Assembly (NCBI RefSeq): GCF_002335805.1
Contig: NZ_NISU01000001.1
Span: 2,488,079-2,552,078, forward strand
Direction of reading: 5' to 3'
DNA from: Bacillus sp. FJAT-45350
Lineage (GTDB): Bacteria > Bacillota > Bacilli > Bacillales > NISU01
DNA: 64,000 bases
The position numbers and the translations under genes are program-made. Position 1 is the stretch's first letter. Every line of letters begins with the position of its first letter. Below are positions 27,280 through 36,138 of the stretch, piece after piece. A model generated the notes under the pieces. It ran no database searches. It saw nothing but the letters and a program-made list of their open reading frames with translations, and was not told where the DNA came from.

Positions 27280-28863
27280 TTAGTTAACCAAACGTCCTTC
27301 GCCCCAAAATTCTTTGCGAATTTGGACCTTTTGGATTTTACCAGACGCTGTTTTTGGTAACGCATCAGCAAAAGTAATTGATTTTGGTGCTTTGAAATTG
27401 GCTAACTTACTTTTGGCAAATTGAATGACTTCCTCTTCTGTTAAGCTATGACCTTCTCTAAGAACAACAACTGCATGTGGGACCTCTCCCCACTTTTCAT
27501 GAGGCACAGCGACAACAGCAGCTTCTAGTACAGATGGATGGTCATAAAGAACGCCTTCTACTTCGATTGATGAAATATTTTCTCCACCACTAATAATGAC
27601 ATCCTTTTTACGGTCTACAATATCAATATATCCATTTTCATCTACTGTAGCCATATCCCCTGTATGTAACCAGCCGTTTCGAATCGTTTCCGCTGTTGCT
27701 TCAGGGTTCTTTAAATATCCTTCCATTACTCCATTTGTTCTCGTAACAATCTCACCTATTGATGAACCATCATGAGGAACCTCATCTCCATTATCATTAA
27801 CAACCTTAACTTGAGACCCTATCATCGAGTACCCAGCCTTGGCTTTTAGACGATACTGCTCCTCTTTTGGTAAGTCTAAATGATGAGAGCGAATTTGAGA
27901 CGTTGTGATTAATGGTGAAATTTCCGTCATACCATATACTTGAATAAACTCCCAACCTAAGTCCTCTTCCACTCTCGTAACAAAAGCTGGTGGCGGAGCC
28001 GAACCTGCAATAACAACTCGAACATCTTGCTCAATTTTTGGCTTAGACGCATTGAATTCTTCTAAAATCATATTTAAAACAGTAGGTGCCATATGCATTA
28101 CTGACACATTATGCTGTTGTATTTTATCAAGAATAAGCTTTGGATCGGCTTTACGTAACATAACTTGTGTTGCCCCATTTGCAGTATAATAAAATGGAGA
28201 ACCCCAACCATTTACGTGGAACATTGGTAGTATATGAAGTAATGTATCACGATCGGATGTACGTAAATGATGCATTGTACATAAAGCGTGTAAATAATTT
28301 GAACGGTGAGTTAATAATACACCCTTTGGATTTCCTGTTGTACCACTTGTATATAACAAGCTAGCAATATCAGTTTCTTCTAGCTCCACACGTTCGAAAC
28401 TATCTGGAGTATACTGGCTTAACCACTTCTCATAGTTTTCACAACCATCATACTCTTTAGTTGCCCCATGAACTATGATTTTCTTTAAAGTGGTTAACTG
28501 ATCACGAATCGGTTCAATCAAAGAATATAATTCATAATCTACAAATAAAACCTGACTCTCACTATGATTTAAAATGAATACATAGTCTTCTGGCTTAAGG
28601 CGTGTATTTAATGGTGTCATAACTCCACCAACTTGGAATACTCCGTAAAAACCTTCAAGCATTTCAATTGTGTTAGGAGCTAAATACGCCACTTTATCGC
28701 CTTTATTTATCTTAAGCGCTTTCAAACCATGTGAAAGCTGATTTACTCTCTGATTTAACTGTGAATAAGTAAATGTTCTAGTATCATCAATTAAGGCTGG
28801 CTTATCCCCATACAAACTTACTGCTCTGTCCAGAAAACTTGTTAATACTAATGGTACGTGCAT
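27280..28863 (-). CDS. Long/medium-chain fatty acyl-CoA ligase
   Basis: A 527-residue AMP-forming ligase. The ATP/AMP motif is SLLYTSGTTGNPKGVLLTH. Other motifs are QVYGMTEISPL, GWLHTGDMATVDENGYIDIVDRKK and the C-terminal lysine in PKTASGKIQKVQ. It activates a carboxylic acid (probably a fatty acid) to the CoA thioester in the cytosol. I prefer the ATG at 28863 (MHVPLVLT) because AAAGGAGG lies just upstream. It stands alone between terminators. Chain-length preference cannot be read from sequence. Confidence 0.9.
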   Translation of the reverse strand: MHVPLVLTSFLDRAVSLYGDKPALIDDTRTFTYSQLNQRVNQLSHGLKALKINKGDKVAYLAPNTIEMLEGFYGVFQVGGVMTPLNTRLKPEDYVFILNHSESQVLFVDYELYSLIEPIRDQLTTLKKIIVHGATKEYDGCENYEKWLSQYTPDSFERVELEETDIASLLYTSGTTGNPKGVLLTHRSNYLHALCTMHHLRTSDRDTLLHILPMFHVNGWGSPFYYTANGATQVMLRKADPKLILDKIQQHNVSVMHMAPTVLNMILEEFNASKPKIEQDVRVVIAGSAPPPAFVTRVEEDLGWEFIQVYGMTEISPLITTSQIRSHHLDLPKEEQYRLKAKAGYSMIGSQVKVVNDNGDEVPHDGSSIGEIVTRTNGVMEGYLKNPEATAETIRNGWLHTGDMATVDENGYIDIVDRKKDVIISGGENISSIEVEGVLYDHPSVLEAAVVAVPHEKWGEVPHAVVVLREGHSLTEEEVIQFAKSKLANFKAPKSITFADALPKTASGKIQKVQIRKEFWGEGRLVN

Positions 28864-29113
28864 ACTAGTTCCTCCTTTTAATACTCTCCCCACACTTATA
28901 TGTGTTATTATTTAAATTTTCAAAATAATTATAGCATAATTACCAATATCTGTACCCCATCTTTCAACAAAAAAATAAACTGTTTTATAACAAAGTAAAG
29001 TAAAGTAAGGTAAGGAGATTACTTCCTATTAAATATGTCACTAGGTTGCAACAAACTTTCTCAAACGTTATTCTAATTATCATAACAAAGCTATAGTAGA
29101 AAGGTTGATTTTA

Positions 29114-29545
29114 ATGACATACGAATCAAACTGTATTTTTTGTAAAATAATTAAAGATGAAATCCCCTCAGCAAAAGTATATGAAGATGAGAATGTACTT
29201 GCCTTTATTGATATTAGTCAAGTTACAAAAGGGCATACACTTGTCATCCCTAAAGTACATCAGGAAAATATATTTGAGCTTAAACCAGAAGTGGCTGCTC
29301 ATCTATTTTCAGTTGTACCCAAAATTGCCAATGCGGTAAAGAAACAATTCAACCCAGTCGGATTAAACATTTTAAATAATAACGGTAAAGCCGCTGGACA
29401 AGCTGTATTCCATTATCACCTACACCTTATACCACGATACGGCGAAGGTGATGGCTACGGAGGCGTATGGAAGGATCATAGTAGCGAATATACTTCAGAA
29501 GATCTTCAACAAATAGCAAAAACAATTAAAGCAGGACTTGAATAA
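29114..29545 (+). CDS. hit: HIT family nucleotide hydrolase
   Basis: A 143-residue histidine-triad protein. It starts with CIFCKIIKDEIPSAKVYED (zinc-binding cysteines) and carries the catalytic triad HYHLHLIPRY. It hydrolyses nucleoside phosphoramidate or dinucleotide substrates. In B. subtilis this gene (yhaE) neighbours ecsA. I prefer the ATG at 29114, with AAAGG upstream. Confidence 0.95.
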   Translation: MTYESNCIFCKIIKDEIPSAKVYEDENVLAFIDISQVTKGHTLVIPKVHQENIFELKPEVAAHLFSVVPKIANAVKKQFNPVGLNILNNNGKAAGQAVFHYHLHLIPRYGEGDGYGGVWKDHSSEYTSEDLQQIAKTIKAGLE

Positions 29546-29919
29546 AAATATATCTAATTTCGAAATACATAAGGATATACGTACAGGCAAATTATTAGCC
29601 AAACGTATATCCTTCTTTTATTTATCTTTTCCTCAATTCAGATTTCTTTTTATGCTCATCTCTCCCATCACTTTTTTCTCTATCCCTATTCTCTTTTACT
29701 ATTACTAAAAAGTGTCTTATTTAAAAAATAACGAATCTCTTCACCAATGAATATACTTTTCACATTTTATATACTTGCAATATTATTATTCAATGATAGA
29801 ATAAATACAAATTTATTAAATATTTAAAAAGTAATAGATACGCTACTTAAATCATGTTACGATGAAACTATCATTTTTAACATTAATGTGTTAAAGAGAT
29901 AAAGGAGTGGGGAAACCAA
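29546..29919. other. 374-bp intergenic region between hit and serC
   Basis: It holds the hit terminator at 29571 and the serC upstream region. The remainder is AT-rich. A short leftward frame beginning with a GTG and reading FIGEEIRYFLNKTLFSNS can be found, but it has no ribosome binding site and I do not call it a gene. In this neighbourhood B. subtilis also has trpP (after serC), which is absent here. Confidence 0.5.
29571..29620 (+). terminator. Terminator of hit
   Basis: AAGGATATACGT with an inner GGC pairs with GCC and ACGTATATCCTT, followed by CTTTTATTT. Confidence 0.85.
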
Positions 29920-31002
29920 ATGGAGAGAGCTTATAATTTTAATGCTGGACCATCAGCATTACCACTAGAGGTGCTACAGAAAGCACAAGCAGAGCTTATT
30001 AATTTTAATCAATCTGGCATGTCAGTTATGGAATTAAGCCACAGAAGTAAGGATTACGAGGGTGTTCATAACAATGCAAAGCAATTACTTGTTGAGTTGA
30101 TGGGTATACCTGATAATTATGAGGTCCTATTTTTACAAGGTGGAGCAAGCCTGCAATTCTCAATGATTCCAATGAATCTATTAACTGCTGGTAAAGTAGG
30201 AAACTATGTTTTAACAGGATCATGGTCTGAAAAGGCAATTAAAGAAGGAAAGCTAATTGGGGAAACTAAGATTGGTGCTAGCAGTAAAGGAGCACAGTAT
30301 AACTTTATCCCGAAAGCTGAAGACATAGAAACATCTGAGAATGACGCATATTTACACATTACATCTAACAACACAATCTATGGTACGCAATGGAACCAGT
30401 ATCCCGTCATTGAAGGTGCAAATTTAATCGCTGATATGTCAAGTGACATCTTAAGTCGATCTGTCAATGTAAAGGACTTCGGAATGATTTATGCTGGAGC
30501 ACAGAAGAATTTAGGTCCTTCTGGTGTAACTGTTGTAATTGTACGTAAAGATTTAATTGAGCATACTCCAGACAATGTTCCAACGATGCTTCGTTACGAT
30601 ACACATGCTAACTCTAACTCTTTATATAATACACCACCTACTTTTGGTATTTATATGTTAGCTAATGTATTAGAATGGGTAAAACAGCAAGGTGGAACTA
30701 AAGGAATTGAAGCTCGTAACATTGAGAAGGCAAACATAATCTATAAGGCAATTGATGAGAGCGATGGCTTCTATACTGGTCATGCAGTAAAAGATAGTCG
30801 TTCATTAATGAACATAACGTTTAACCTTCCATCTGACGAATTAAATAAGGCCTTCCTAGCGGAAGCAAAAGAGCGAGGATTTGTTGGTCTAAATGGACAT
30901 CGTTCAGTAGGTGGTTGCCGTGCATCAACATACAATTCTGTTCCACTTGAAGCTTGTGAAGCATTAAGAAACTTTATGCTTGAATTTAAGGGTAAACAAT
31001 AG
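29920..31002 (+). CDS. serC: Phosphoserine aminotransferase
   Basis: A 360-residue PLP enzyme that transaminates 3-phosphohydroxypyruvate to phosphoserine in serine synthesis. It begins AYNFNAGPSALPLEVLQKAQ and has the PLP lysine in YAGAQKNLGPSGVTVV. The C-terminal signature GHRSVGGCRASTYN also fits. RBS AAAGGAGTGGGG precedes the ATG. Gene order hit-serC-yhaH-scoC follows B. subtilis except for the missing trpP. Confidence 0.97.
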   Translation: MERAYNFNAGPSALPLEVLQKAQAELINFNQSGMSVMELSHRSKDYEGVHNNAKQLLVELMGIPDNYEVLFLQGGASLQFSMIPMNLLTAGKVGNYVLTGSWSEKAIKEGKLIGETKIGASSKGAQYNFIPKAEDIETSENDAYLHITSNNTIYGTQWNQYPVIEGANLIADMSSDILSRSVNVKDFGMIYAGAQKNLGPSGVTVVIVRKDLIEHTPDNVPTMLRYDTHANSNSLYNTPPTFGIYMLANVLEWVKQQGGTKGIEARNIEKANIIYKAIDESDGFYTGHAVKDSRSLMNITFNLPSDELNKAFLAEAKERGFVGLNGHRSVGGCRASTYNSVPLEACEALRNFMLEFKGKQ

Positions 31003-31021
31003 CTTTTATACAAATGACAAC

Positions 31022-31061
31022 AAGCACCTACCGCTACAACTATAACGGAGGTGCTTTCTTG
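31022..31061 (+). terminator. Terminator of serC
   Basis: AAGCACCT-a-CCG pairs with CGG-a-GGTGCTT, followed by TCTTG; 20 bp past the stop. Confidence 0.7.
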
Positions 31062-31087
31062 AAAAACTATATTAGATTTCAAATATA

Positions 31088-31279
31088 CTATGAAGAAGCG
31101 AGCCAGATAGCTATAATCAGTGAAACTAAACTTATTAATGCTTGTTTCATGCTATAAAAACGCCATTTCTTTTTTTCTGAATCTTCATTAGCTAACCGAT
31201 AAGCTCGTAACAATGTGTTGGCAGTTCCATATGCGAGTAAAAGGGATATGGTAAATAGCGCAAAAATAAGTCCATTCAT
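31088..31279 (-). CDS. Small two-helix membrane protein, function unknown
   Basis: A 63-residue protein with hydrophobic segments at about residues 3-22 and 45-62, and a charged middle (RLANEDSEKKKWRFYS). The start at 31279 follows AAGGAGGGTGAC. It is leftward between serC and yhaH, in the place where trpP sits in B. subtilis. It is too small to be a transporter remnant with confidence, and I do not recognise a family. Confidence 0.7.
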   Translation of the reverse strand: MNGLIFALFTISLLLAYGTANTLLRAYRLANEDSEKKKWRFYSMKQALISLVSLIIAIWLASS

Positions 31280-31383
31280 AGTAAGTCACCCTCCTTAATC
31301 AATACTATGATGGATGAGCATTATTCATGAATAATAATAGGTTAAAATAAAACTAGCATATTGTTAGATAAGGAGGCGATAGT

Positions 31384-31728
31384 ATGTCTAAGAGATCATT
31401 GATGTATGGGATAATTGCCGGTGGAGCTATCGGAACTATTTGTGCATTACTTACAACACCTTCATCAGGGAAAAAACTACAAGCTTGTTGTAAAGATGGT
31501 TATAAAAAACTTGTAGTAAATTTTGAAAATGCAAAACAGCAAACACTTTTCTTAAAAAAACAAGCAGAAGAAACTGCAAAAATAAGTTCTTCATCAATTA
31601 AAACTGTTTCACAAGAACTAAAGGCTTCTGTTGATGAATGGAAACAAGAGGTTGAACCAAACCTTAAACAATTAAAAAATAATATCTCAGAGCTACAAGA
31701 TACAATAGAGGATTCACGCAAGAGATAA
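31384..31728 (+). CDS. yhaH: YtxH-domain protein YhaH
   Basis: A 114-residue protein. An N-terminal hydrophobic glycine-rich helix (LMYGIIAGGAIGTICALLTT) is followed by PSSGKKLQ, the YtxH-family signature. A long charged coiled-coil tail follows. It is the YhaH type by its position just upstream of scoC. Members are stress-related and membrane-associated; no enzyme activity is known. RBS AAGGAGGCG precedes the ATG. Confidence 0.85.
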   Translation: MSKRSLMYGIIAGGAIGTICALLTTPSSGKKLQACCKDGYKKLVVNFENAKQQTLFLKKQAEETAKISSSSIKTVSQELKASVDEWKQEVEPNLKQLKNNISELQDTIEDSRKR

Positions 31729-31834
31729 ATTAAAGTGTAGATTTTTTTGACAATATAGTGTTTTCTCTTTATTTCGAATTACTTTATTGTCAAAATAAAA
31801 AGAAAAAAATTTAAAAGATTATTGGGGGAGAACT

Positions 31835-32410
31835 ATGGACAACAACCTGCCTTACTCCACAAAACAGTCGCTTTTGTTCAGTCACAAAGTTGCTCAGTTA
31901 AGTAAAGCTTTATGGAAGTCTGTAGAAAAGGATTGGCAAGCATGGATTAAACCATATGATCTAAATATTAATGAACATCATATCCTTGTTATTGCTTACC
32001 AACTAGAGGGAGCTTCTATTTCTGATATTGCTAAATTTGGCGTGATGCATGTATCAACTGCATTCAACTTCTCAAAAAAGCTCGAGGAAAGAGGGTACCT
32101 TACATTTTCTAAACGAGAAAATGATAAACGTAATACGTATATTTACCTAACAGATGAAGGAAAAGAGTTATTACTAAAGACACTCGAAGACTATAATCCA
32201 AGCAGTTATAGTGTGTACAGTGGTGCACTTCCTATCAAAGACTTATACGGTAAATTCCCAGAATTTTCGGAATTAATGAGTATTGTTCGCCATATATACG
32301 GGCAAGATTTTATGACTATTTTTGAAAAGTCTTTGGAAAAGTTTGATGAAGAGTTTACTGACGATGAAGGGCCTTTGAAGCCAAAGAAAAAAGAAGCTGA
32401 AATGAGCTAA
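31835..32410 (+). CDS. scoC: MarR-family transition-state regulator ScoC (Hpr)
   Basis: A 191-residue winged-helix repressor. The recognition region is [52 protein letters not shown]; the C-terminal extension is as in Hpr. In B. subtilis it represses extracellular protease, peptide-permease and sporulation genes. The RBS is TTGGGGGAG. It converges on yhaI with only 21 bp between them. The neighbouring prsA, ecs and cssRS genes make this a secretion-control region. Confidence 0.95.
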   Translation: MDNNLPYSTKQSLLFSHKVAQLSKALWKSVEKDWQAWIKPYDLNINEHHILVIAYQLEGASISDIAKFGVMHVSTAFNFSKKLEERGYLTFSKRENDKRNTYIYLTDEGKELLLKTLEDYNPSSYSVYSGALPIKDLYGKFPEFSELMSIVRHIYGQDFMTIFEKSLEKFDEEFTDDEGPLKPKKKEAEMS

Positions 32411-32431
32411 TCACTATACATGAGTACTCGT

Positions 32432-32785
32432 TCAGCTTTCTTCTATATTATGTTCTATCAATGCCTTAAGTAACACATCCATTAATGAACCGTACAGTGA
32501 CTGTTGTTGCATTGCTTCAATAACAGCTTTTGGTTTAAGCTTTATTGTAAGCATCCCGACAAAATGAACGAGGAGTGAAGTATGTCGCACGTAGCCTAAC
32601 TCCCTTTGCTCCTCTAATAGTTCATTTAATTCATTACATAAGATAAACAATTCCTTCATTTCTTCCTCAGTTACACCATTTCTAATCACTAACTGATAAA
32701 AAGGAAACTTCGATGTGTCCACCATATCTAATAATAGAGTTTGATAAAACCCTAATCTTCTTACTTGTGCGTCCAACGATTCCAC
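32432..32785 (-). CDS. yhaI: YhaI family protein (DUF1878)
   Basis: A 117-residue all-helical soluble protein starting at a GTG behind GAAGGTGAG. Sequence such as LIRNGVTEEEMKELFILCNE (here VIRNGVTEEEMK) and position next to scoC match B. subtilis YhaI. Its function is unknown. Confidence 0.85.
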   Translation of the reverse strand: MESLDAQVRRLGFYQTLLLDMVDTSKFPFYQLVIRNGVTEEEMKELFILCNELNELLEEQRELGYVRHTSLLVHFVGMLTIKLKPKAVIEAMQQQSLYGSLMDVLLKALIEHNIEES

Positions 32786-32943
32786 GTCTACTCACCTTCT
32801 TCTTGTGAAACATTATCTTCCACTAGTTAAATTTACAATTCGACATGTAATTAATCTTTAATTTTTTTTGTCGAAACTATTGATTTATTATGTAAAACGT
32901 CGTAAATTAGTCAAGTCATATTAGTTTGGAGGTGCCTATTGTT

Positions 32944-33525
32944 TTGAATTGCTTAAAAACAATCAACATAACACGGGAATATGGCGTGTTACGTATAAAT
33001 CTATTTTCAGTATCCGCGATTATTTTTTCATTCTTACTTCTTTACTTGTTTTTTAGTACACTGTTTCCAACACAAACAGTAACAGAATATGGCATCTTAC
33101 CTTTGATTATTGGATTACTATTCATTTTACCGATACATAAAGCATTACACTGTATCCCTGTATGGATGTTAGGAAAGAAAGCTTACTTATCCTTTCAAAA
33201 GAAACATTCAACTTTATCTGGTATGATCCATTGTTATATTCCTTCTCCTTTATCAAGGAATGTATCTATTATCACACTTTTGTTTCCTGTAATCATTATA
33301 ACTTTACTTTGTGCAATCGGCGCATACCTTTCACCTGAGCATATGCATTATTTTGTAATCATCTCATCGATTAACATGGGTATTAGCGTATATGATTTTG
33401 TGTATGTTTCCCATTTATTTAGGGCTCCAAGAAATTCTTTCATAGAAGATTTTCCTGAAGGATTTCATATCTTAGTCAATCGTACAAATGTTATCTTTAC
33501 TGAAGGAGAGAGAGAATCTGTATAA
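32944..33525 (+). CDS. DUF3267 membrane protein
   Basis: A 193-residue protein with about four hydrophobic segments. The second contains a HxxxH-like motif in LPIHKALHCIPVWM, reminiscent of the zinc-binding helix of membrane metalloproteases that DUF3267 proteins resemble. The start is a TTG at 32944, with GGAGGTG 9 bp upstream; a further upstream TTG would lie inside the ribosome binding site. It lies between yhaI and a leftward ypmS-like gene. Protease activity is unproven. Confidence 0.75.
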   Translation: MNCLKTINITREYGVLRINLFSVSAIIFSFLLLYLFFSTLFPTQTVTEYGILPLIIGLLFILPIHKALHCIPVWMLGKKAYLSFQKKHSTLSGMIHCYIPSPLSRNVSIITLLFPVIIITLLCAIGAYLSPEHMHYFVIISSINMGISVYDFVYVSHLFRAPRNSFIEDFPEGFHILVNRTNVIFTEGERESV

Positions 33526-33569
33526 TTCCCTCTCCTTTTTCATATTTTAGACTGTCCTGACACTTTCAT

Positions 33570-34145
33570 TTAACGAATACTCATTTCAAGTTCAAATTGA
33601 TCTGTTTGCAAATCAAATTCAATAAACTGAAAGGCAAGACCTTGAGCTTTACCTACTTCACCCATATCCACATAAACTAGTTGCTCTACTGGATAAATTT
33701 GTACCCATTCAGGCAAAGTCCCATGGTTGTCTATTAATTGTAGAATTTGATCACTAGGCAATTGAAAGACCGCCACTGACAATGAGTCTACCTTTAGTAC
33801 AATATTACCTCCCTCAACTACTTCTGGTAACAAACGCATTTCTATAGGGATAGACCTCCCAAGAACGGATATATTACTTTGGAATAAAACACTGGATTCC
33901 GTTAACTGAACAGAATATGGACTTTCATTTACCTTTGAAGCAATGACTCTGTTGAGATTCTCTCTTGTTGTCGTAATCGTAAAATGACCTTCTTCTAGGC
34001 TTCCATGTTCAACATGAAATGGCTTATCTTCTATAGCCGGAAAAATCCGAGTCAATAGTGAAAGGGAAAGTAATATTACGATAAATAAGAAAGCAACTAA
34101 TGAAAAAAATGCGAGCTTCCAAGGACTATTTATTTTTTTAATCAC
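33570..34145 (-). CDS. ypmS: YpmS-like (DUF2140) membrane-anchored protein
   Basis: A 191-residue protein. One N-terminal membrane helix (about residues 7-31) is followed by a beta-rich extracytoplasmic domain with FTITTTRENLNRVIAS and SSVLFQSNISVLGRSIPIEM, as in the YpmS family. The start is a GTG at 34145 directly after AGGAGGG; a longer reading begins 48 bp upstream but has no site. Function is unknown. The symbol is given by family resemblance. Confidence 0.75.
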   Translation of the reverse strand: MIKKINSPWKLAFFSLVAFLFIVILLSLSLLTRIFPAIEDKPFHVEHGSLEEGHFTITTTRENLNRVIASKVNESPYSVQLTESSVLFQSNISVLGRSIPIEMRLLPEVVEGGNIVLKVDSLSVAVFQLPSDQILQLIDNHGTLPEWVQIYPVEQLVYVDMGEVGKAQGLAFQFIEFDLQTDQFELEMSIR

Positions 34146-34303
34146 AATTACCCTCCTCTTCAATTTAAGAGCATTCCTAGCTATTCTTATCATACTACGA
34201 ATATTTCCAATTCGTCATTTTAAATTTATAAGTAATTCTCCTATCTTTTTTAGCCAACTTTTGATAAAGTTATTTTAAGTGAAGATGAATTGGAGGCAGA
34301 CGA

Positions 34304-34483
34304 ATGCTTTTCTTTTATATGATGTTTGCTTTATTTTTTTTATTTATCATTAATTCTATGACTAATGCTCTCTGTTTACAAAAAGAAATTCCTGAAGAGC
34401 GGCAGCCAAAAGTGTTTCGGACAATCAATGTGTTAATGACTATTTTATTAACATCAACTTATGTAAAGATTCTTTTTACATAA
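34304..34483 (+). CDS. Small membrane protein (59 aa), function unknown
   Basis: The ATG at 34304 follows TTGGAGGCAG. The product begins MLFFYMMFALFFLFIINS, a strong membrane helix, then a short charged loop (LQKEIPEERQPKVFRT), then a second hydrophobic segment ending in a TAA at 34481. The frame, ribosome binding site and following terminator support a real gene. I do not recognise it. Confidence 0.65.
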   Translation: MLFFYMMFALFFLFIINSMTNALCLQKEIPEERQPKVFRTINVLMTILLTSTYVKILFT

Positions 34484-34541
34484 AAATGAACAGACTCATG
34501 TCCCACTTTTAACTAACATTTTACTTGTATATAGAATGGAA

Positions 34542-34576
34542 AAAAGGATGAAGTGTCAAGCACTTCATCCTTTTTT
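34542..34576 (+). terminator. Terminator after the 59-aa membrane protein gene
   Basis: AAAAGGATGAAGTG pairs perfectly with CACTTCATCCTTTT around a 5-nt loop, followed by TT. It may also end the leftward tiny gene that stops at 34587. Confidence 0.85.
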
Positions 34577-34586
34577 CTATTGATAA

Positions 34587-34673
34587 TTAATACGTCCAAG
34601 ACGCACCAATGATAATTAACAAGATAAACAACACAACGATTAACGCAAATCCTCCAGTGTAAGCGTGGCTCAT
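34587..34673 (-). CDS. Tiny transmembrane sporulation-type peptide (YjcZ family), copy 1
   Basis: A 28-residue peptide, MSHAYTGG then a single hydrophobic helix (FALIVVLFILLIIIGAS) and WTY. The ATG at 34673 has TATAGGAGGTAA upstream. The GGFALIVVLFILLIIVGAA core is the hallmark of the tiny YjcZ-type membrane proteins that many Bacillus genomes carry in several copies and that are made during sporulation. Molecular function is unknown. Confidence 0.88.
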   Translation of the reverse strand: MSHAYTGGFALIVVLFILLIIIGASWTY

Positions 34674-34753
34674 GAATATTACCTCCTATAAATTAGTTTG
34701 TTATTTTACTAATGGCTGATATAAACATTAAGCTCATATCACGTTTCTTCACC

Positions 34754-34837
34754 TTAGCACCATGCAGCACCAACGATGATTAATAAGATAAACAACACAA
34801 CGATTAACGCGAAACCACCATAGTAAGGAGTAGTCAT
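34754..34837 (-). CDS. Tiny transmembrane sporulation-type peptide (YjcZ family), copy 2
   Basis: A 27-residue peptide, MTTPYYGG then FALIVVLFILLIIVGAAWC. It is a tandem paralogue of the gene at 34587, 80 bp upstream of it, with its own site (GAGGGGGTG). The helices of the two are nearly identical at DNA level, pointing to recent duplication, while the first seven residues differ. Confidence 0.88.
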   Translation of the reverse strand: MTTPYYGGFALIVVLFILLIIVGAAWC

Positions 34838-35058
34838 TTTCTTACACCCCCTCATTTCGTTGTTACTTCATCCTATGCAAACCTGGCTAATACGTACTAG
34901 GCTGATAACCTATTTTAACTAACTTATTGATTTTAACCCTACAAAACCCTTGCTCTAGAGGGACTTTCAAAGTTTTTTCCAAATCATATATAAATGTGAT
35001 ATAGTAAAGATTGTGTAAAATGTACATTGATAACAAGAAGATTGAGGAGTGGACAAGC

Positions 35059-35895
35059 ATGAAGAAAAAATTATTATTAACACTTAGTTTAGCAGGGGTA
35101 ATTGCACTCGCTGGATGTAATGGCAATGCTGCTGAAGATAAAACAATAGTTGAAGTAAACAACCAAGTGATTACTGAGTCAGAATTTGTTGCAGAGTTAA
35201 AAGAAAGACACGGTGAGCTTATCCTTCGTGAAATAGTACAACGTCACTTATTACAACAAGAGGCAGAAGCATTAAATATTGGCGAAGACGCTGTAGATGC
35301 TGAATTGAACTCTATCAAAGAAGATTTCGGTATAACAGAAGATAGTGAATTACTTGAGCTATTACAAGGTACTTTCCAACTTCCTGTATCGTCAATTGAA
35401 GAGTTCCGTGAGCAATATGTGAAGCCACAATTAGTCCTACAAGAGCTTGCTAATGAAGGAGTAGACGTATCCGAGGTTGAAGTCGTAAGAGCAAGTCATA
35501 TCCTTGTAGAAGATGAAGAAACAGTAGCAGAAGTACTTGAAAAGCTTGAAGCTGGAGAAGACTTTGCTTCATTAGCTGAAGAATATTCTACAGACCCTGG
35601 TTCAGCTGCTCAAGGTGGAGATTTAAGCTATTTCACAAGAGGAAAAATGGTTCCAGAATTTGAAGAAGTAGCATTCACTCTTGAGGAAGGCGAAATTAGT
35701 GAACCAGTAGAATCTCAATTCGGATACCACATTATAAAAGTTACTGAAAAAGACGTTTCAGTTGATGAGTTACCTGAAGCTCAACGTGCTGAAATCATTC
35801 AAGATCAAGCACGTCCAATTGAAGAAGTAATTCAAGAACTATTTGAACAAGCGAATATCGATGTAAAAGACCCTGCATTCCAAAATTTATTCTAA
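35059..35895 (+). CDS. prsA: Foldase lipoprotein PrsA
   Basis: A 278-residue peptidyl-prolyl isomerase lipoprotein. Signal peptide [20 protein letters not shown] has lipobox LAGC. The parvulin domain (about residues 150-245) begins [13 protein letters not shown] and includes [18 protein letters not shown] and [10 protein letters not shown]. PrsA folds secreted proteins outside the membrane. The ATG at 35059 follows GAGGAGTGGAC; an upstream ATG at 35011 would spoil the signal peptide. Its 3' terminator is split by a MITE-like insertion. In B. subtilis prsA is controlled by ScoC. Confidence 0.95.
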   Translation: MKKKLLLTLSLAGVIALAGCNGNAAEDKTIVEVNNQVITESEFVAELKERHGELILREIVQRHLLQQEAEALNIGEDAVDAELNSIKEDFGITEDSELLELLQGTFQLPVSSIEEFREQYVKPQLVLQELANEGVDVSEVEVVRASHILVEDEETVAEVLEKLEAGEDFASLAEEYSTDPGSAAQGGDLSYFTRGKMVPEFEEVAFTLEEGEISEPVESQFGYHIIKVTEKDVSVDELPEAQRAEIIQDQARPIEEVIQELFEQANIDVKDPAFQNLF

Positions 35896-35905
35896 TAAAA
35901 TACTA

Positions 35906-36120
35906 AAGAAGCCTCCGATACATATCGAGCCCACTGAAAAAGTCCAATCTAGACGATTCGAGAAGTGGTAATGGCTCCGCACGTTGCACGCTTGCTATGA
36001 AAAAACCACTCATAGCGCGCTTTTGAAAAGAGGCAACGGCTTCGCGCATTACTTAAAGGCCGCTGAAAAAGTGAAAATCACACTTTTTCAGCGGCCTCAT
36101 ACATATCGGAGGCTTCTTTA
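35906..36120 (+). terminator. prsA terminator palindrome split by an inserted element
   Basis: AAGAAGCCTCCGATA at 35906 and TATCGGAGGCTTCTT at 36104 are complementary. Without the 172-bp element and one 9-bp duplication they would form one compact hairpin with a 3-4-nt loop. The inserted element itself ends in a long hairpin (36058-36096), so termination may still occur. Confidence 0.65.
35927..36098 (+). repeat. MITE-like element with 9-bp target duplication
   Basis: A 172-bp non-coding insertion. The ends are inverted: GAGCCCACTGAAAAAGT at the left, and GAGGCCGCTGAAAAAGT read from the right (15 of 17 identical). The 9 bp ATACATATC flank it directly on both sides (35918-35926 and 36099-36107). 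Inside are short palindromic GCTTCGC/GGCTCCGC blocks, and the right end folds into GGCCGCTGAAAAAGTG / CACTTTTTCAGCGGCC with loop aaaatca. A shortened relative is at 9895. No coding capacity. Confidence 0.75.
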
Positions 36121-36138
36121 GTTACGTTCAATATACAA

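Noticed and set aside
29105-29113. TTG start nine bases upstream for hit
   Set aside because: It lies inside the likely ribosome binding region; the ATG at 29114 is better spaced from AAAGG and gives the family's usual N-terminus.
29640-29760. Short charged leftward frames (for example KENRDREKSDGRDEHKKK) between hit and serC
   Set aside because: No usable start codon or ribosome binding site in the frame; purine-rich DNA gives such charged peptides by chance.
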